Program-made: the position numbers and the translations under genes | Shown here: positions 46,271-58,302 of the stretch, in pieces | How positions within the stretch are numbered: position 1 is the stretch's first letter | Layout: every line of letters begins with the position of its first letter | Origin: Fagopyrum homotropicum | Lineage: Eukaryota; Streptophyta; Magnoliopsida; Caryophyllales; Polygonaceae | Assembly (NCBI GenBank): GCA_033239125.1 | Contig: BSWB01000003.1 | Location: 113,108,320-113,172,319, forward strand | Direction: 5' to 3' | Length of the DNA: 64,000 nt | Notes under the pieces: model-generated | Database searches by the model: none | Seen by the model: only the letters and a program-made list of their open reading frames with translations | What the model was told of the DNA's origin: nothing

Positions 46271-48037
46271 TGATAGCATGAATTATAGTCTATATTTTGA
46301 GGTTTGTTTGGACGTTTTATCTTCAATAATCTGCATGTTAGCATGTATAATATGTGATTATATTACCATTTCATCTACCTTTGCGGGAATCGAGGTCTAC
46401 ACCTAGTTTTGCTGTAATTGCAAGTAAAATGGTACGTTTTGCATCAAAAAGGAGCAAAAGGAGTCATGAGTCATTTGGAGCTACATTGAGGAGCATAAGG
46501 AACCATCCAGGGAGCATAGCCATGGATTAAAGATTTACTTTGGACCAGTTTTGAGAGATTTCACATTCAGTTATGACTCACCTCGGTTGACCAGAGATTC
46601 ATCTCGACCGAGGTGATCCAGAGACGCCGACTCGACCGAGGCGAACACCTAGGACGCGGCGAGAATATTTTATTCTTGGCTGAGATCTTTTATCTTTGGA
46701 AGGTGATCTTATATTTTTGGGCTTGGCTCCTGGAAGGAAGAAGATCTTATATTTTACCTATTTTTATAGGAAAAGATCTTTCTAAGATACTTTATCTTTG
46801 GAGGGTTATTTTCCTATAAAAAGGGTTGGATTTCCACAAATCAGGAGGCCGCTTTGCACGTTATACACCATTGAAGGCTGCGAGATCCAGCATACATCGC
46901 TGCAACCGTACTCCAGTTGGGAGTTTTGAAGAACCTTTTTGAAGGTTGAAGGAAGATTGAAGATCATAGCTTTTATAGCTTTTTGAAGGGTTTTGTAAGA
47001 TTGTCCTTAATTCCCTTCCTTGTTGTCTTGTCTTGTTGGATTGCTATCCAAGGAACGCTTTTGTTGTGATATTTGATTCAGTTATTGAAGTCTTTTTCAT
47101 TAAATTCTTCTTGTTCAAATATTCACCTTCTTCCCATATATTTAATACTTTCATAATGATGATGAGTGGCTAATTTCCTTGTGTGATTCTAGGGTGATTG
47201 GCTGAAGGTTGTGGGAAAAACAATGATAGAATAATCTTAGATCCCAGTAGGACCCTGAAAGTTCGAGTCTTTAACCTTAACCCTAAGCATCTCGTTCAGT
47301 CGATGAACATCTCGGCCGGGGTGGAATTTGGCTGACCGAGGTGACTTATCTGATCCTAAACTGAGAGTTAAGTGTTAGAGTTTGCCAAATCCTATTCTTA
47401 TTACACCTTTCCTGGTTCAAAGCAAGCTTAGGATGAGACTTACCCGGTAGTTCCTTAGTTTGTGTACCAACGATCATAAGTGTAGGTAATAAAGGTTTAT
47501 CCTTTATTGGGGTTTGAGTGTGCTTCCATCCCATCTTTGTGAGTTAGCCTGAGACTTACCCGGTAAAGGTTGATTCTATTCTCTTAGATGGTGTGTTAGT
47601 TTGAGGTAATAGTTCTTTATCTTAATTCCTTGAGACTTACCCGGTAATAGGAGTTACGGTTTTGGATTAGTTAGTAGTGAGACTTACCCGGTGATCTACT
47701 CCACTTTAGTAACACCTTCCCCTTGCAAAAAATCTCAGCTTTGTCCGCTTATCTTTAGATCTTGAGTTGGAACCACAACTAGACGCTTTAATCCCTAGAA
47801 TTGCATGTTTGCTTATTTGACTTCTTATTCATCTTTGATTGTGTTAATTGCTCTTTGTGGTTAGTATTCACGAAGCTTACCGTTATTGACTTTGTTTCAC
47901 CGAGTCCGTGTGATCGACCCCTGGAATTTCTTGCTTTTTACTACGATTGACCCGTACACTGCGGGTTCGCATCCTTGTTTTAAGCTTAAGTCTAGGGTTA
48001 TAAATTTAAAGCTTGCACACACCGTTTGGAGCGAACA
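46271..48037 (+). repeat. Element D 5' LTR
   Basis: Begins TGATAGCATG and ends GAGCGAACA. Contains CTCGACCGAGG at 46603-46613 and 46631-46641, and four copies of GAGACTTACCCGGT between 47430 and 47695. No protein. Confidence 0.93.
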
Positions 48038-48043
48038 AGTTTT

Positions 48044-48061
48044 TGGCGCCGTTGCCGGGGA
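48044..48061 (+). other. Element D primer binding site
   Basis: TGGCGCCGTTGCCGGGGA begins seven bases after the LTR end. It is the usual primer site of Athila/Tat elements, attributed to tRNA-Asp. Confidence 0.85.
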
Positions 48062-48161
48062 CTTGGTCTAGACCGAGCCGGTTACGGTTTGCTTTTGGGG
48101 CACTTGCCCCTGTTGCTACTAACTACTCTTTCTATGAGTTTTGTAGTTTTCAGGATTTCCG

Positions 48162-49241
48162 ATGACTACATTTGATCCAGCCTGGATAGCAAGGCAAAGT
48201 GCTAGGGCGGACCATTATGAATACTTGGAGGAGAAGTACTCCTTCTATTGGTTCAACAATGAATGGGAAAGAGAAGAGACCATTCAGCGTGAACTTGCGA
48301 TATGGGATGGGAAGAATATCCCTAGAAACACTTATGAGCAGCCTCTTGAAGATTCTCTCGAATTAAGATTGGAGAAGATAATGAAGAGGGTGGCGGAACT
48401 CAAGGAAAGCACCCTATCCTATGCTAGGCCGCAAGAGGAGCATAAGGAAGTGTTGCACGTTCCAAGCATTCCCCCAGTCGAACCAAAAATTTCTCCTGAA
48501 ACTTCTAAGGAAGAGGAGGATATGAAAGGTCTCGATCTGACTGTTGAGACCTCGGTCGAAGTGGAAGAGATCTCGGCCGAGATGGAAGAATCTGCAAAAC
48601 TGGAATTAGAAGATGCTGAGAACCCTGGTCAAATTACTGAGATTGTGACCAAGGTGGAAGAAAGATCAACTGAGTTGAGAGAGATTTCATGTGTTGGTTA
48701 TCAACCTAACATGAAACCTGATCCGAGCTTTGGAGAACTTTACAAGGTAAGTTCTCTTACTCCATTCGAAATCCCTATTAAAATTTCTGAATTTTTCAGG
48801 AAAGCACCGAAGAGTTGGAGGTCTCTTCCGAAAGAACCTCCAAAGATCAAGATGAAGTCTTCCTTGAAATTGTTGGAAGAAGAAGCTCCTCGGATCATGA
48901 GGAGTGGAGTTGGCAAGCACTACACCGCTAAGGCGATGAAGAGTCTCTTGTTCAAGTATGGGGTCCCTCGCATGCTCAGGACCCTATACCATCCCCAAGC
49001 TATAGATGGGGAAGCTGCTATGATTCTCGAGAAACTGTTTTCTCGATCAAGGAAAGGATGGGACACGAGGAATGTCCCATTGAAGTGCAGGAAGTCTAGA
49101 AGGATTCCGGTGCGAATCAAACCGTACAAGCTTGTACGTGGGAGATCTTACCATTTGCCGGTGAAATTAGGAACCGGAACCTTTTTGGAAGAATTTTATG
49201 ATGGATGTGATGAGCACTCCATGGTGTTCAAGGTACATTGA
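48162..49241 (+). CDS. Element D single ORF, 359 aa, function unknown
   Basis: ATG to TGA, fully open, 124 bp after the LTR. Residues 1-50 (MTTFDPAWIARQSARADHYE...) resemble no domain I know. Residues 55-175 are rich in Glu and Lys and likely helical. Around residue 270, KYGVPRMLRTLYHPQAIDGE recalls the integrase stretch that ends with YHPQ..G. The surrounding catalytic residues are missing, so it is a relic and cannot integrate. The C-terminal part is basic (RKSRRIPVRIKPYK). Part of the coding sequence carries the element's CTCGGTCGA-type palindromes. It could be a gag-like or regulatory leftover. That it is coding rests on its intact length only. Confidence 0.6.
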   Translation: MTTFDPAWIARQSARADHYEYLEEKYSFYWFNNEWEREETIQRELAIWDGKNIPRNTYEQPLEDSLELRLEKIMKRVAELKESTLSYARPQEEHKEVLHVPSIPPVEPKISPETSKEEEDMKGLDLTVETSVEVEEISAEMEESAKLELEDAENPGQITEIVTKVEERSTELREISCVGYQPNMKPDPSFGELYKVSSLTPFEIPIKISEFFRKAPKSWRSLPKEPPKIKMKSSLKLLEEEAPRIMRSGVGKHYTAKAMKSLLFKYGVPRMLRTLYHPQAIDGEAAMILEKLFSRSRKGWDTRNVPLKCRKSRRIPVRIKPYKLVRGRSYHLPVKLGTGTFLEEFYDGCDEHSMVFKVH

Positions 49242-51002
49242 GTAATTCTATGGAGAAGGGTCCAGCTAGCGACCTTAAACCAAACGCTTCTTGGGAGGCA
49301 ACCCAAGGTATTGCTTTCTTCTCCCTTTTCTAGTTTAGTTTAGATAGTTGCTTTGTTTTTGTTTTCCTATAGACAACAACCAGGTATTCCAAAAGGAAGG
49401 ATCACAGTTCAGGAGCTACACTGGAAGAACAAAATTTCGAGAAGTTGAGGAAACGAGCTTTACTGAGATACATCTCGGGTACTGTCAGAACACCTCGACC
49501 GAGATGTGCTTCGCCAACCGAGATGGTCTTATCTGGGAGCTATTTCTTACTTCTTTATGCAGTTCAGCTATTTATCCGGTGAGTACTCTTGTCTCTAGAC
49601 CTATATTGACCCACTGGGACATTGTGTCCCAAGTATGGGGTATTTGTATTTATGTGATGACTTTTGATGTACTTATTTGATGATTTCGATGTACGCACAT
49701 TTCATCGGATATTTTATTTATGCTTCACTTCTGCATTTATATGATTATCTGATATTACATGCACACCTACAGGTTATTTGATTGAGAAAAACGTCGAAAC
49801 TGGAAAAAAAATGGTTTTAAAAATTTTTTTGACCTCGACCGAGTCAGTTCTGGCCAAACGAGGCGTTTCACCTCGGTTGAACCAAGAACACCTCGACCGA
49901 GGTGGGTTAACTGAGAGTTTTCGAAAAATTATTTTTGTGTTACTTATCTGGATATGACCTCAGTGAAGATCTTGTTTACTGACTGGTTTTAAGTTCTTTA
50001 TGTGTTTGAAAGATTTTTTAATATGTTTAAGTTGCTAAATGCTTTGTTTGAAATTATTGGCATGTTTAATACTTTGTTTTTATCCAAATTATGTTGAATT
50101 TGAAGGTTGACACCACAAGATAAGTTCTCTCACTTTCTTCCTGGAAAGACCAAGGCAATTCATTCTTCTCTCTTCTTCTTCTTGATCATGCTTAACCCCT
50201 CATATACATATTGCCTCCCTTACCTATCCGGGAATTTGGAAGCAAGCGAAGTGGTGAAAGCAAGTGAAGTTAAAGTTGAGAAGTTGGCTGGAAGTGAAAG
50301 TGCTAGAAAGTAATTTTAGGTTTGGGGAAGTCAATCATGAAGATGAGTAACTCGGCACCATTCACATAGCCGGGTGTTTGTGTCTTGCCAAAGTCGGATT
50401 GAGCGATATTCCTAACGGGTCATGGTATGTGCATCAAGGGTTTGATGCATCTCAAGAAATTGATGATTGCGGATTTCCTAGGCTTCGGTTATTGTGCACC
50501 TCTGTCCATGCATCCCAAAAAGTAAAGTAAAAAGAAAAAAAAGTGTGAAATAAGCAAAGCTTATTGGTGGAAGATGTTGCAAGTCAAAGTGAAAGTGAAG
50601 TTCATCCTTTTCCCGGATTCTAGCACCACATTACCTTACATACATCCCCACCCTACACGTTTCTTGACCTTTTCTTTTGGGAAGTCCTTGAGACCTTGAG
50701 CTTGTTGATTGACTTAGTGGTTTAAACTGGATTATACATGATTAATTTGATAATTATGATTTATTATGCATTCTATGGTTTTATGCAAAGATGAACAACT
50801 TTCCTATATTTATAAAATGTTTTGAGCATATTGAGTTTTTAATTCCATGAAGTATTCTCTTAGAGTGATCTATGATTGTAACACACCATAAAATGTTTTT
50901 GAAAGACTTTTCATTGATTTTCTTGACTTATAATCCATTCTATCTTGTCTTCTATATGCGGAACTTGCTTGGGGACAAGCAAGGGCTAAGTATGGGGTAT
51001 TT
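49242..51002 (+). other. Element D non-coding interior and polypurine tract
   Basis: No gene. It holds further CTCGACCGAG palindromes (near 49494, 49834, 49891) and an A-rich stretch at 50517-50545. The end reads GGGCTAAGTATGGGGTATTT directly before the 3' LTR, the likely polypurine tract. Confidence 0.7.
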
Positions 51003-52769
51003 TGATAGCATGAATTATAGTCTATATTTTGAGGTTTGTTTGGACGTTTTATCTTCAATAATCTGCATGTTAGCATGTATAATATGTGATTATATTACCA
51101 TTTCATCTACCTTTGCGGGAATCGAGGTCTACACCTAGTTTTGCTGTAATTGCAGGTAAAATGGTACGTTTTGCATCAAAAAGGAGCAAAAGGAGTCATG
51201 AGTCATTTGGAGCTACATTGAGGAGCATAAGGAACCATCCAGGGAGCATAGCCATGGATTAAAGATTTACTTTGGACCAGTTTTGAGAGATTTCACATTC
51301 AGTTATGACTCACCTCGGTTGACCAGAGATTCATCTCGATCGAGGTGATCCAGAGACGCCGACTCGACCGAGGCGAACACCTAGGACGCGGCGAGAATAT
51401 TTTATTCTTGGCTGAGATCTTTTATCTTTGGAAGGTGATCTTATATTTTTGGGCTTGGCTCCTGGAAGGAAGAAGATCTTATATTTTACCTATTTTTATA
51501 GGAAAAGATCTTTCTAAGATACTTTATCTTTGGAGGGTTATTTTCCTATAAAAAGGGTTGGATTTCCACAAATCAGGAGGCCGCTTTGCACGTTATACAC
51601 CATTGAAGGCTGCGAGATCCAGCATACATCGCTGCAACCGTACTCCAGTTGGGAGTTTTGAAGAACCTTTTTGAAGGTTGAAGGAAGATTGAAGATCATA
51701 GCTTTTATAGCTTTTTGAAGGGTTTTGTAAGATTGTCCTTAATTCCCTTCCTTGTTGTCTTGTCTTGTTGGATTGCTATCCAAGGAACGCTTTTGTTGTG
51801 ATATTTGATTCAGTTATTGAAGTCTTTTTCATTAAATTCTTCTTGTTCAAATATTCACCTTCTTCCCATATATTTAATACTTTCATAATGATGATGAGTG
51901 GCTAATTTCCTTGTGTGATTTTAGGGTGATTGACTGAAGGTTGTGGGAAAAACAATGATAGAATAATCTTAGATCCCAGTAGGACCCTGAAAGTTCGAGT
52001 CTTTAACCTTAACCCTAAGCATCTCGTTCAGTCGATGAACATCTCGGCCGGGGTGGAATTTGGCTGACCGAGGTGACTTATCTGATCCTAAACTGAGAGT
52101 TAAGTGTTAGAGTTTGCCAAATCCTATTCTTATTACACCTTTCCTGGTTCAAAGCAAGCTTAGGATGAGACTTACCCGGTAATTCCTTAGTTTGTGTACC
52201 AACGATCATAAGTGTAGGTAATAAAGGTTTATCCTTTATTGGGGTTTGAGTGTGCTTCCATCCCATCTTTGTGAGTTAGCCTGAGACTTACCCGGTAAAG
52301 GTTGATTCTATTTCCTTAGATGGTGTGTTAGTTTGAGGTAATAGTTCTTTATCTTAATTCCTTGAGACTTACCCGGTAATAGGACTTACGGTTTTGGATT
52401 AGTTAGTAGTGAGACTTACCCGGTGATCTACTCCACTTTAGTAACACCTTCCCCTTGCAAAAAATCTCAGCTTTGTCCGCTTATCTTTAGATCTTGAGTT
52501 GGAACCACAACTAGACGCTTTAATCCCTAGAATTGCATGCTTGCTTATTTGACTTCTTATTCATCTTTGATTGTGTTAATTGCTCTTTGTGGTTAGTATT
52601 CACGAAGCTTACCGTTATTGACTTTGTTTCACCGAGTCCCTGTGATCGACCCCTGGAATTTCTTGCTTTTTACTACGATTGACCCGTACACTACGGGTTC
52701 GCATCCTTGTTTTAAGCTTAAGTCTAGGGTTATAAATTTAAAGCTTGCACACACCGTTTGGAGCGAACA
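51003..52769 (+). repeat. Element D 3' LTR
   Basis: Same length as the 5' LTR. Differences seen include TCTCGATCGAGG for TCTCGACCGAGG and several single transitions, roughly 0.6 percent in total. Confidence 0.93.
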
Positions 52770-55337
52770 CTATAGATGAGCTGCTGCAACTCCCGCCCAA
52801 GACTGCACCCGTGTGACCTATGCAAGCTGTTACTCCGACCCCTCGCCTCCCTCACTTGCTCTCCTCTGTATCACTCCATCTCCCCTCACCTCTTCACTGT
52901 TTTCCCTCATGCAAGCCAACCTTCCCACCCTCACATGTGTGCTCTGCTTCTTCTCCTCCTCTACTTAATCTCTCTCTGCGGTTGAGGCACTTGTTGCTGC
53001 TTTAGATGAATATCCGGATAGCATACAGGAATCCCTTTCTTCAACACCTCGCCGGGGGCCAGTGCCGCTAGAGGAGCCACCTTTGGGCCGCCTCGATCCA
53101 TCTCCTTCCTTCTTCTCTCCGTCGGGTGCAAAATTGGCAGCCCAACCAAACGCCAGATCCCATCGGCTGGCCGCCACCCTTCTACAACCGCTAGAGGAGC
53201 CATCGGAGCCATCTTCCCCTGGAACCCGGAGCCCTTGCGCCGCCGCCCTCTGAACTTCCCTTCCCAGTCCTCTGCGCGACTCCCCTATTGCAATGAATTC
53301 CGCAAGGCTGAGAGAGCCACCTCCTCTGTGCCGCCGTCTGTCGCCGGGGATGAAGGGCCACCAGACCGCCGCCGTCGTCGCCTCGCCGCCTGAAGGAACA
53401 CACCCAGTCGCAGCCGCCCGCTCGGACTCATTCCCCTTTTGCGCCTACTCAGAGGTTGAAGAAGACCTTTTTACAATATTCAAATCGGGCCCCATATTTT
53501 TGTGTTAATTGCAAATATGACCCACTGTTTTGTATTTACAATTTTTACCCAGATTATTGGAATTTGCGGATCTACCCTCTGTGGTATTAATTGCAGATTT
53601 GACCCCAAAGTTTTATTTTCAGAAAATGACCCAAGTTTCTTGAGTTTCATATCTTGTCCGGAAAAGTGGATTACGGATTTTGACCCATATTTTATATATT
53701 GTATAAATTGCCCGGAAAGTGTTTTAAGATTTGAAACCCGGATTTGAATTACACGGGTTATTCTTATAGTTTATATATACTATATATATTGTACCCTTGT
53801 TGGGTTAATTTCGGTTTACGGCTCAAGGTTTTAAACACGGTTTTATGAACAAGTTTCTAGTTTTGTACTTTTGCCCCAAAAGAGTACTTACGGGATTTAA
53901 CCTTGGGTTCGAAAGAGAGTTTTCCTTAGTTTTATTTATGTTAAATCTTCCGTCCAAATTTAGCGTATTAGCTAAATTTGTTTAGCTTTGGTTTTAGGTC
54001 CGGAAGCGCCCCGGTAAAGGCCAACAAATCCATTCTCGACATCCGTATATCGTCCTCCGCCTTTGACCTCGAGTGAGTATCCTCTTCCTCGATCTAGTTA
54101 TGTTTAGTAGTAGTAGTATCATGCTAGGATGGATCTAGCATAACTTAGAGTTAATGCCAAGTAGTGGCTTTAAACCTTAGGTGAGTTTTGAGGATTCGAT
54201 ATTGTTTGATGGATTGGTGTTGATTTTAAGCTTGAGGTGGTATTGCGATCTAGTGAGGTTGTTATAAGGATTCGAGTATATGGTTTGATCTTGTGAGAAT
54301 CATTAGGCTTGAGATTTAGGATTACATGTTGTTGTGAGAGCATCGAGACTAGGAACGTGGTATCCTATCGTGTGAGTTGTATGACCTTATATAGGTCATT
54401 TAGGCTAGAAGTCTAAGGACTTCTAGCATGAGAGATATATATTGATCGTGTGCCGTGTTTTGGCCAGGAGTTGAGTATCTTCCTACGGGAAATTGAGACA
54501 TATTGTTGATCGGTTTAGCTTTGGGACGAGGTAAGTCTCCGGACTTACTTAGCTTGTATTCCTTGTATTAGCATTGATGTGTGTTTGGTGGTGTGTGTTT
54601 ATTCTTTATTGTTTATAACAACTAAACCGGAAATAGGATTACCGACCTTATATTATTTTGGCCCAAGTGTATGATAACGGGCGGTGACATCATCTGTCTA
54701 GCTCTTGCGAGAGTCTAGGAGGTTCTTGGCGACTAGCCCGTGCTGGTTAGACGGTCGGAGGCATCCTCGCCGTTCCATGCCGGTAAGTAGGGACCGAGGC
54801 GGGACCACGGTGGTCTCGTGTCACAAACCTAAGTTTAATTAGAACGGGATACGACCTAATAATAACAAAGATAATAAATCGGATTGGTGTGCTTTTATGT
54901 ATGTTGTATGTTTGTGATGAGATTACTTGTGTATGTGCCTTTCCCATTGATCCTAATGCTTAGAATATGAGCTAACGTTTTTATACCGATTGTTGTAGAT
55001 TGCCTTGCAGGTTAGGAATGCGGCCGAGAGATCTGGAAGAGTGGGCAGCCGGGGTCCGTACATTTTAGGATTGGGTTTTGGGTGGAGTCGAGTATGAGTA
55101 TAGTATTTATTGTATGTTGTATGGCGTTTAGTCTTTGGGGTTGTATTGTCGGCTGAAGTCCTTTGTTGTATTCTTTCGGGTTTTTCTTTTCATTGCATAA
55201 AAATGTATTTCGATTTTTTGGCCTTTATTTGTGCCTTGTTGCAAGATCCGGTGAAGTTGTTGTCAGGCTAAGGGTCGGGACCCATTGTGAGGTCCCAACC
55301 CGTAGCGCCCCGAGTCCCGCGGATTCGGGGTGTTACA

Positions 55338-55342
55338 CATGA
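55338..55342. repeat. Element B target-site duplication CATGA, right
   Basis: Directly after the 3' LTR end GTTACA; pairs with 38864-38868. Confidence 0.92.
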
Positions 55343-55515
55343 AGGCAAAACAAGTATGACCTAGCAAGCCCTTCTTCTCCCCACGTTCAACTTGTGCCAT
55401 TCCTCCCATGTAACCGATGGCCTTTCCTCTCCCACGCTTTTACTCTCCTCCATAACTACTCATACATTCTTGCCTCTTAAACCGTCTTCTCCTCCCTGAT
55501 TCATGTGCCAACATC
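55343..55515. other. Short native segment between elements B and C
   Basis: 173 bp of CT-rich DNA, the continuation of 38863 before element B inserted. ACATC at 55511-55515 should be the left TSD of element C; its partner lies outside the window. Confidence 0.6.
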
Positions 55516-58287
55516 TGTAATACCCGGAATTTTTATTCAGTTTAATTCCGAAGCAAATCGGACTTCGAGCCGTTGACGGTTTTCCATTCTATCTAGTATT
55601 TCCTTCTTCACGATTTTTATCATTTTATGTAGAATTTAATTCACATAAAATGATAAAATTATATCAAGCTCTAATTCTTATAATTATTTATCATTTTATG
55701 TAGAATTTAATTCACATAAAATGATAGATTTATATCAAACCCTAGTTATTATAATTCATTCTTATCGATGACTTCAGACGAGATCATGACAAGCTGTGAC
55801 GAGATCACGACTAAGATGAGACGAGGCCATGACAAAGCCCGACAAACCTGTTACAAACTCATTCATGGGCCTGACAAGGCCATGACGAGTTTTGACAAAT
55901 TTTTGACAAACTATTCAGCCCATTCTTTCCTACCTTGCTTCAGCCCACATTCTTTCTTCTTTATTTTTTTTCTTGTTTCAGCCCACTTTCCCTTGCAACT
56001 CCTTGCTCCAGCCCACGTACCTGCTGCTACTCGGCCCAACTGTGAGAGACGCCTTGCCCTAGCGCCTTGTGGACAGCTGCACGCCAAGGATCACGACGTC
56101 TCTTCACGTCTCTCCCCATCACGTATACCTACGTTTCCCTTCATGCCAAGCCAGCAACCGCCTCCCTGCTTCTCCTGCCTTGCTGCATCTCGCCCTAACT
56201 GACGCCACACGTAGCAACCTACACCACAGCACCACCCTAGATCTATCCTCGTCGTCGGCACACAGCACCACACCTTCGTCTATCTTGCACACGAAGGCCA
56301 TTACCGGGGAGTTTTGTGGTCTTCTCCGCCTTCATCCACCAAGCTGCAACCGGTGGTTTCATCTCCCTTGCACAGTGGGTCGGACATCCCTCCTCGAGCC
56401 AGGAACACAACTAGATTGCAACGCCTCTTCGGGCCCAACCAAACTCAGCGAACCTCCTTCTGTTTGACCTATAGAACAACAACGCAGATTCACGATCCCT
56501 GGAACCACATCCGACTCTAACTCTCCCTTCGACTGCATGGGGTCGACAACAGTAGCAAAAGCTCCCCGACGCCTCCTCCAGTGACAGCAAGTAGCAGCAG
56601 AATTCGTGTCATCTTCATGCCTTCGAGTCTCGGAATCGGGTAAGGCTTGTACCCCTTGCTACACTACACTTCAGTCTACTTCTTTCCTTGCCCAACATGG
56701 ACCAGTTTCGTCTTTAAACCTACTCAGAACAACTATAGAAGAGCTGTACAGATTCATGCGTTTTTCTGAGTTTTCAGAATTGGAAAATAGTCAACTTTGG
56801 GTCAAGATTTGAGTAAGTTATACTCCTCATTTATTGCTGAATTTTGGATATGTTGTAGTCAGTAGTATATAGTAGATCATACTAAAATTTGGGAAGAATC
56901 GGAGTTACGGTTTGAGAGTTATGATGTTGCAAAGTGGACTCCTCATGCAGTTTTTGTATATGTGCTGAGTGTTGGGGAAAACAACAAGTGATGCTGTTTT
57001 GTGAGATGGTTTTGAATAAGCTCTTGATCTCCGTTGGGCTTGAATTTTGGATATGATATAGTTGACATATTGTTGTAGAACATATTAAAATTTGAAAGTT
57101 AAGATAGTGTGCTGCTTGTTAAGTGTTGTAACCAACTTTAGAAATTTTTGTAGAAGCGATGCTTTAACAGTTTTAAAAAATTCTTTCTCCTATAAGTAGA
57201 TGGGATATCATAGATGGTCTAGGGAATTATTTCGGAATTTTTATAAGATTATTCGAATTTTATATTTGAAGCTGTAGTTGGACTTTAGTGACTTTTCGGA
57301 AATAGAAAATGGGTGGTTTTTTCTAGTTGTTACCTAAAATCATCCTAGGGAGTAGAATATGGTTAGTTAGTCTCAAATAAGAGTTTAAACATAAATTATG
57401 AAATTTTTAGAATTTTCGGGACCAAGGGTAAAATAGACATTTTACCATAAATTAATACTGTAATCAATTCCGTTCTATTAAGACCTACTATCTTAGAAGT
57501 CTTTGACTTCTAATCACCTAGAAAGTGTGATGACACACTTGCCTCCTTTGACAGGCCACTGAATCCCTACTATACAAATCGATTTGCGAATTAGAAAGTC
57601 GAGATCTGATTCAAGTAAGTCCACGGACTTACTTAGCTGGCTTCTTAGGCCGACTTTATTATTTACGTAATTGACCCAATCGTATGATAACGGGTCGTGA
57701 CATCATCTGCCTAGCTCTTGCGAGAGTCTAGGAGGTTCCCTGCGACCAGCCCAGTCCGGTAGACGTTCAAATGCATTAGTACCATTCCGCGTTGGTAAAC
57801 GGGGACAAGGGCGAGGTTTGGGAATCCCTCGTGTCACAAAATAAGTATCAGTAGTAATAACCTATCACCTAATTAAAGATAATAAAAGGATTGAGTGTTG
57901 CATGTTGATTGTGTATGTTGTGTGTTTGTGCTTTTACCTTTTATACTTATGCATAGAATGTTAGCTAACGGTTTTATACCGCTTGTAGATGCCTTGCAGG
58001 TTAAGACAGTTGTAGAGAGATCCGAAGGGAATGGTCAGCCGGGTCCACGTACTTATTTAGTTGGGGACGGGATGTCTTCTGTTCTTCTTATGTGTCGTTT
58101 TGGTACCTTTGCTTTGTAAGGTTGATACATATTCTTCATGTATATATTGTTTACAGTTTTTAAATGTTTTAAATACTTTTGTGCCTTGTTGTAAGATCCA
58201 AGTTAAATTGTTGTCAAACTAAGGTTGGGACCCATTGTGAGGTCCTAACCAGTAGCTCCCCGAGTTCTCAGAATTTGGGGTGTTACA
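55516..58287 (+). repeat. Element C 5' LTR, 2772 bp
   Basis: Twin hairpins TTATCATTTTATGT/ACATAAAATGATA at about 55617-55656 and 55689-55726. Then a run of TGACAAG/GACGAG-like short repeats at 55768-55915. Conserved palindromes follow at 57493-57513 (TTAGAAGTC/GACTTCTAA), about 57616-57636 (AAGTCC/GGACTT) and 57710-57732 (CCTAGCTCT/AGAGTCTAGG). Open frames at 55768-56520 are within the LTR and recur in the 3' copy; none resembles a known protein. Confidence 0.92.
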
Positions 58288-58290
58288 ATA

Positions 58291-58302
58291 TGGTATCAGA
58301 GC
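58291..58302 (+). other. Element C primer binding site
   Basis: TGGTATCAGAGC three bases after the LTR end, matching initiator Met tRNA. Confidence 0.88.

Larger units (their letters stand above)
46271..52769 (+). mobile_element. Element D: young non-autonomous Athila/Tat-type element
   Basis: Two 1767-bp LTRs (46271-48037 and 51003-52769) differ at about 11 sites that I could find. The TSD is CTATC (46266-46270) against CTATA (52770-52774), one base changed. The interior is only 2965 bp and lacks RT, RNase H and protease. The primer site TGGCGCCGTTGCCGGGGA and a polypurine tract are present. It sits inside the 3' LTR of element B, so it is younger than B. The related solo LTR at 5881-7498 shows that the family has other copies. 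Confidence 0.92.
38869..55337 (+). mobile_element. Element B: decayed Gypsy chromovirus with nested element D
   Basis: 5' LTR 38869-41771, interior 41772-45936, 3' LTR 45937-55337 split by element D. LTR ends are TGTAACGCC and GTTACA, with TSD CATGA. Primer site and polypurine tract are intact. The interior is full of stops, yet the two LTRs are close to each other, so the copy was probably already non-coding when it jumped. It is related to A and C through shared palindromes and terminal sequences. Confidence 0.92.
45937..55337 (+). repeat. Element B 3' LTR, interrupted by element D
   Basis: LTR sequence lies at 45937-46270 and 52775-55337, together about 2897 bp against 2903 bp in the 5' copy. 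Differences include short indels in T-rich runs and scattered substitutions. Element D inserted at the CTATC target within it. Confidence 0.9.

Noticed and set aside
55768..56520. Several plus frames of 60-144 codons, repeated at 62517-63363
   Set aside because: They are parts of the element C LTR. The repeat reflects the LTR pair, not a gene family.
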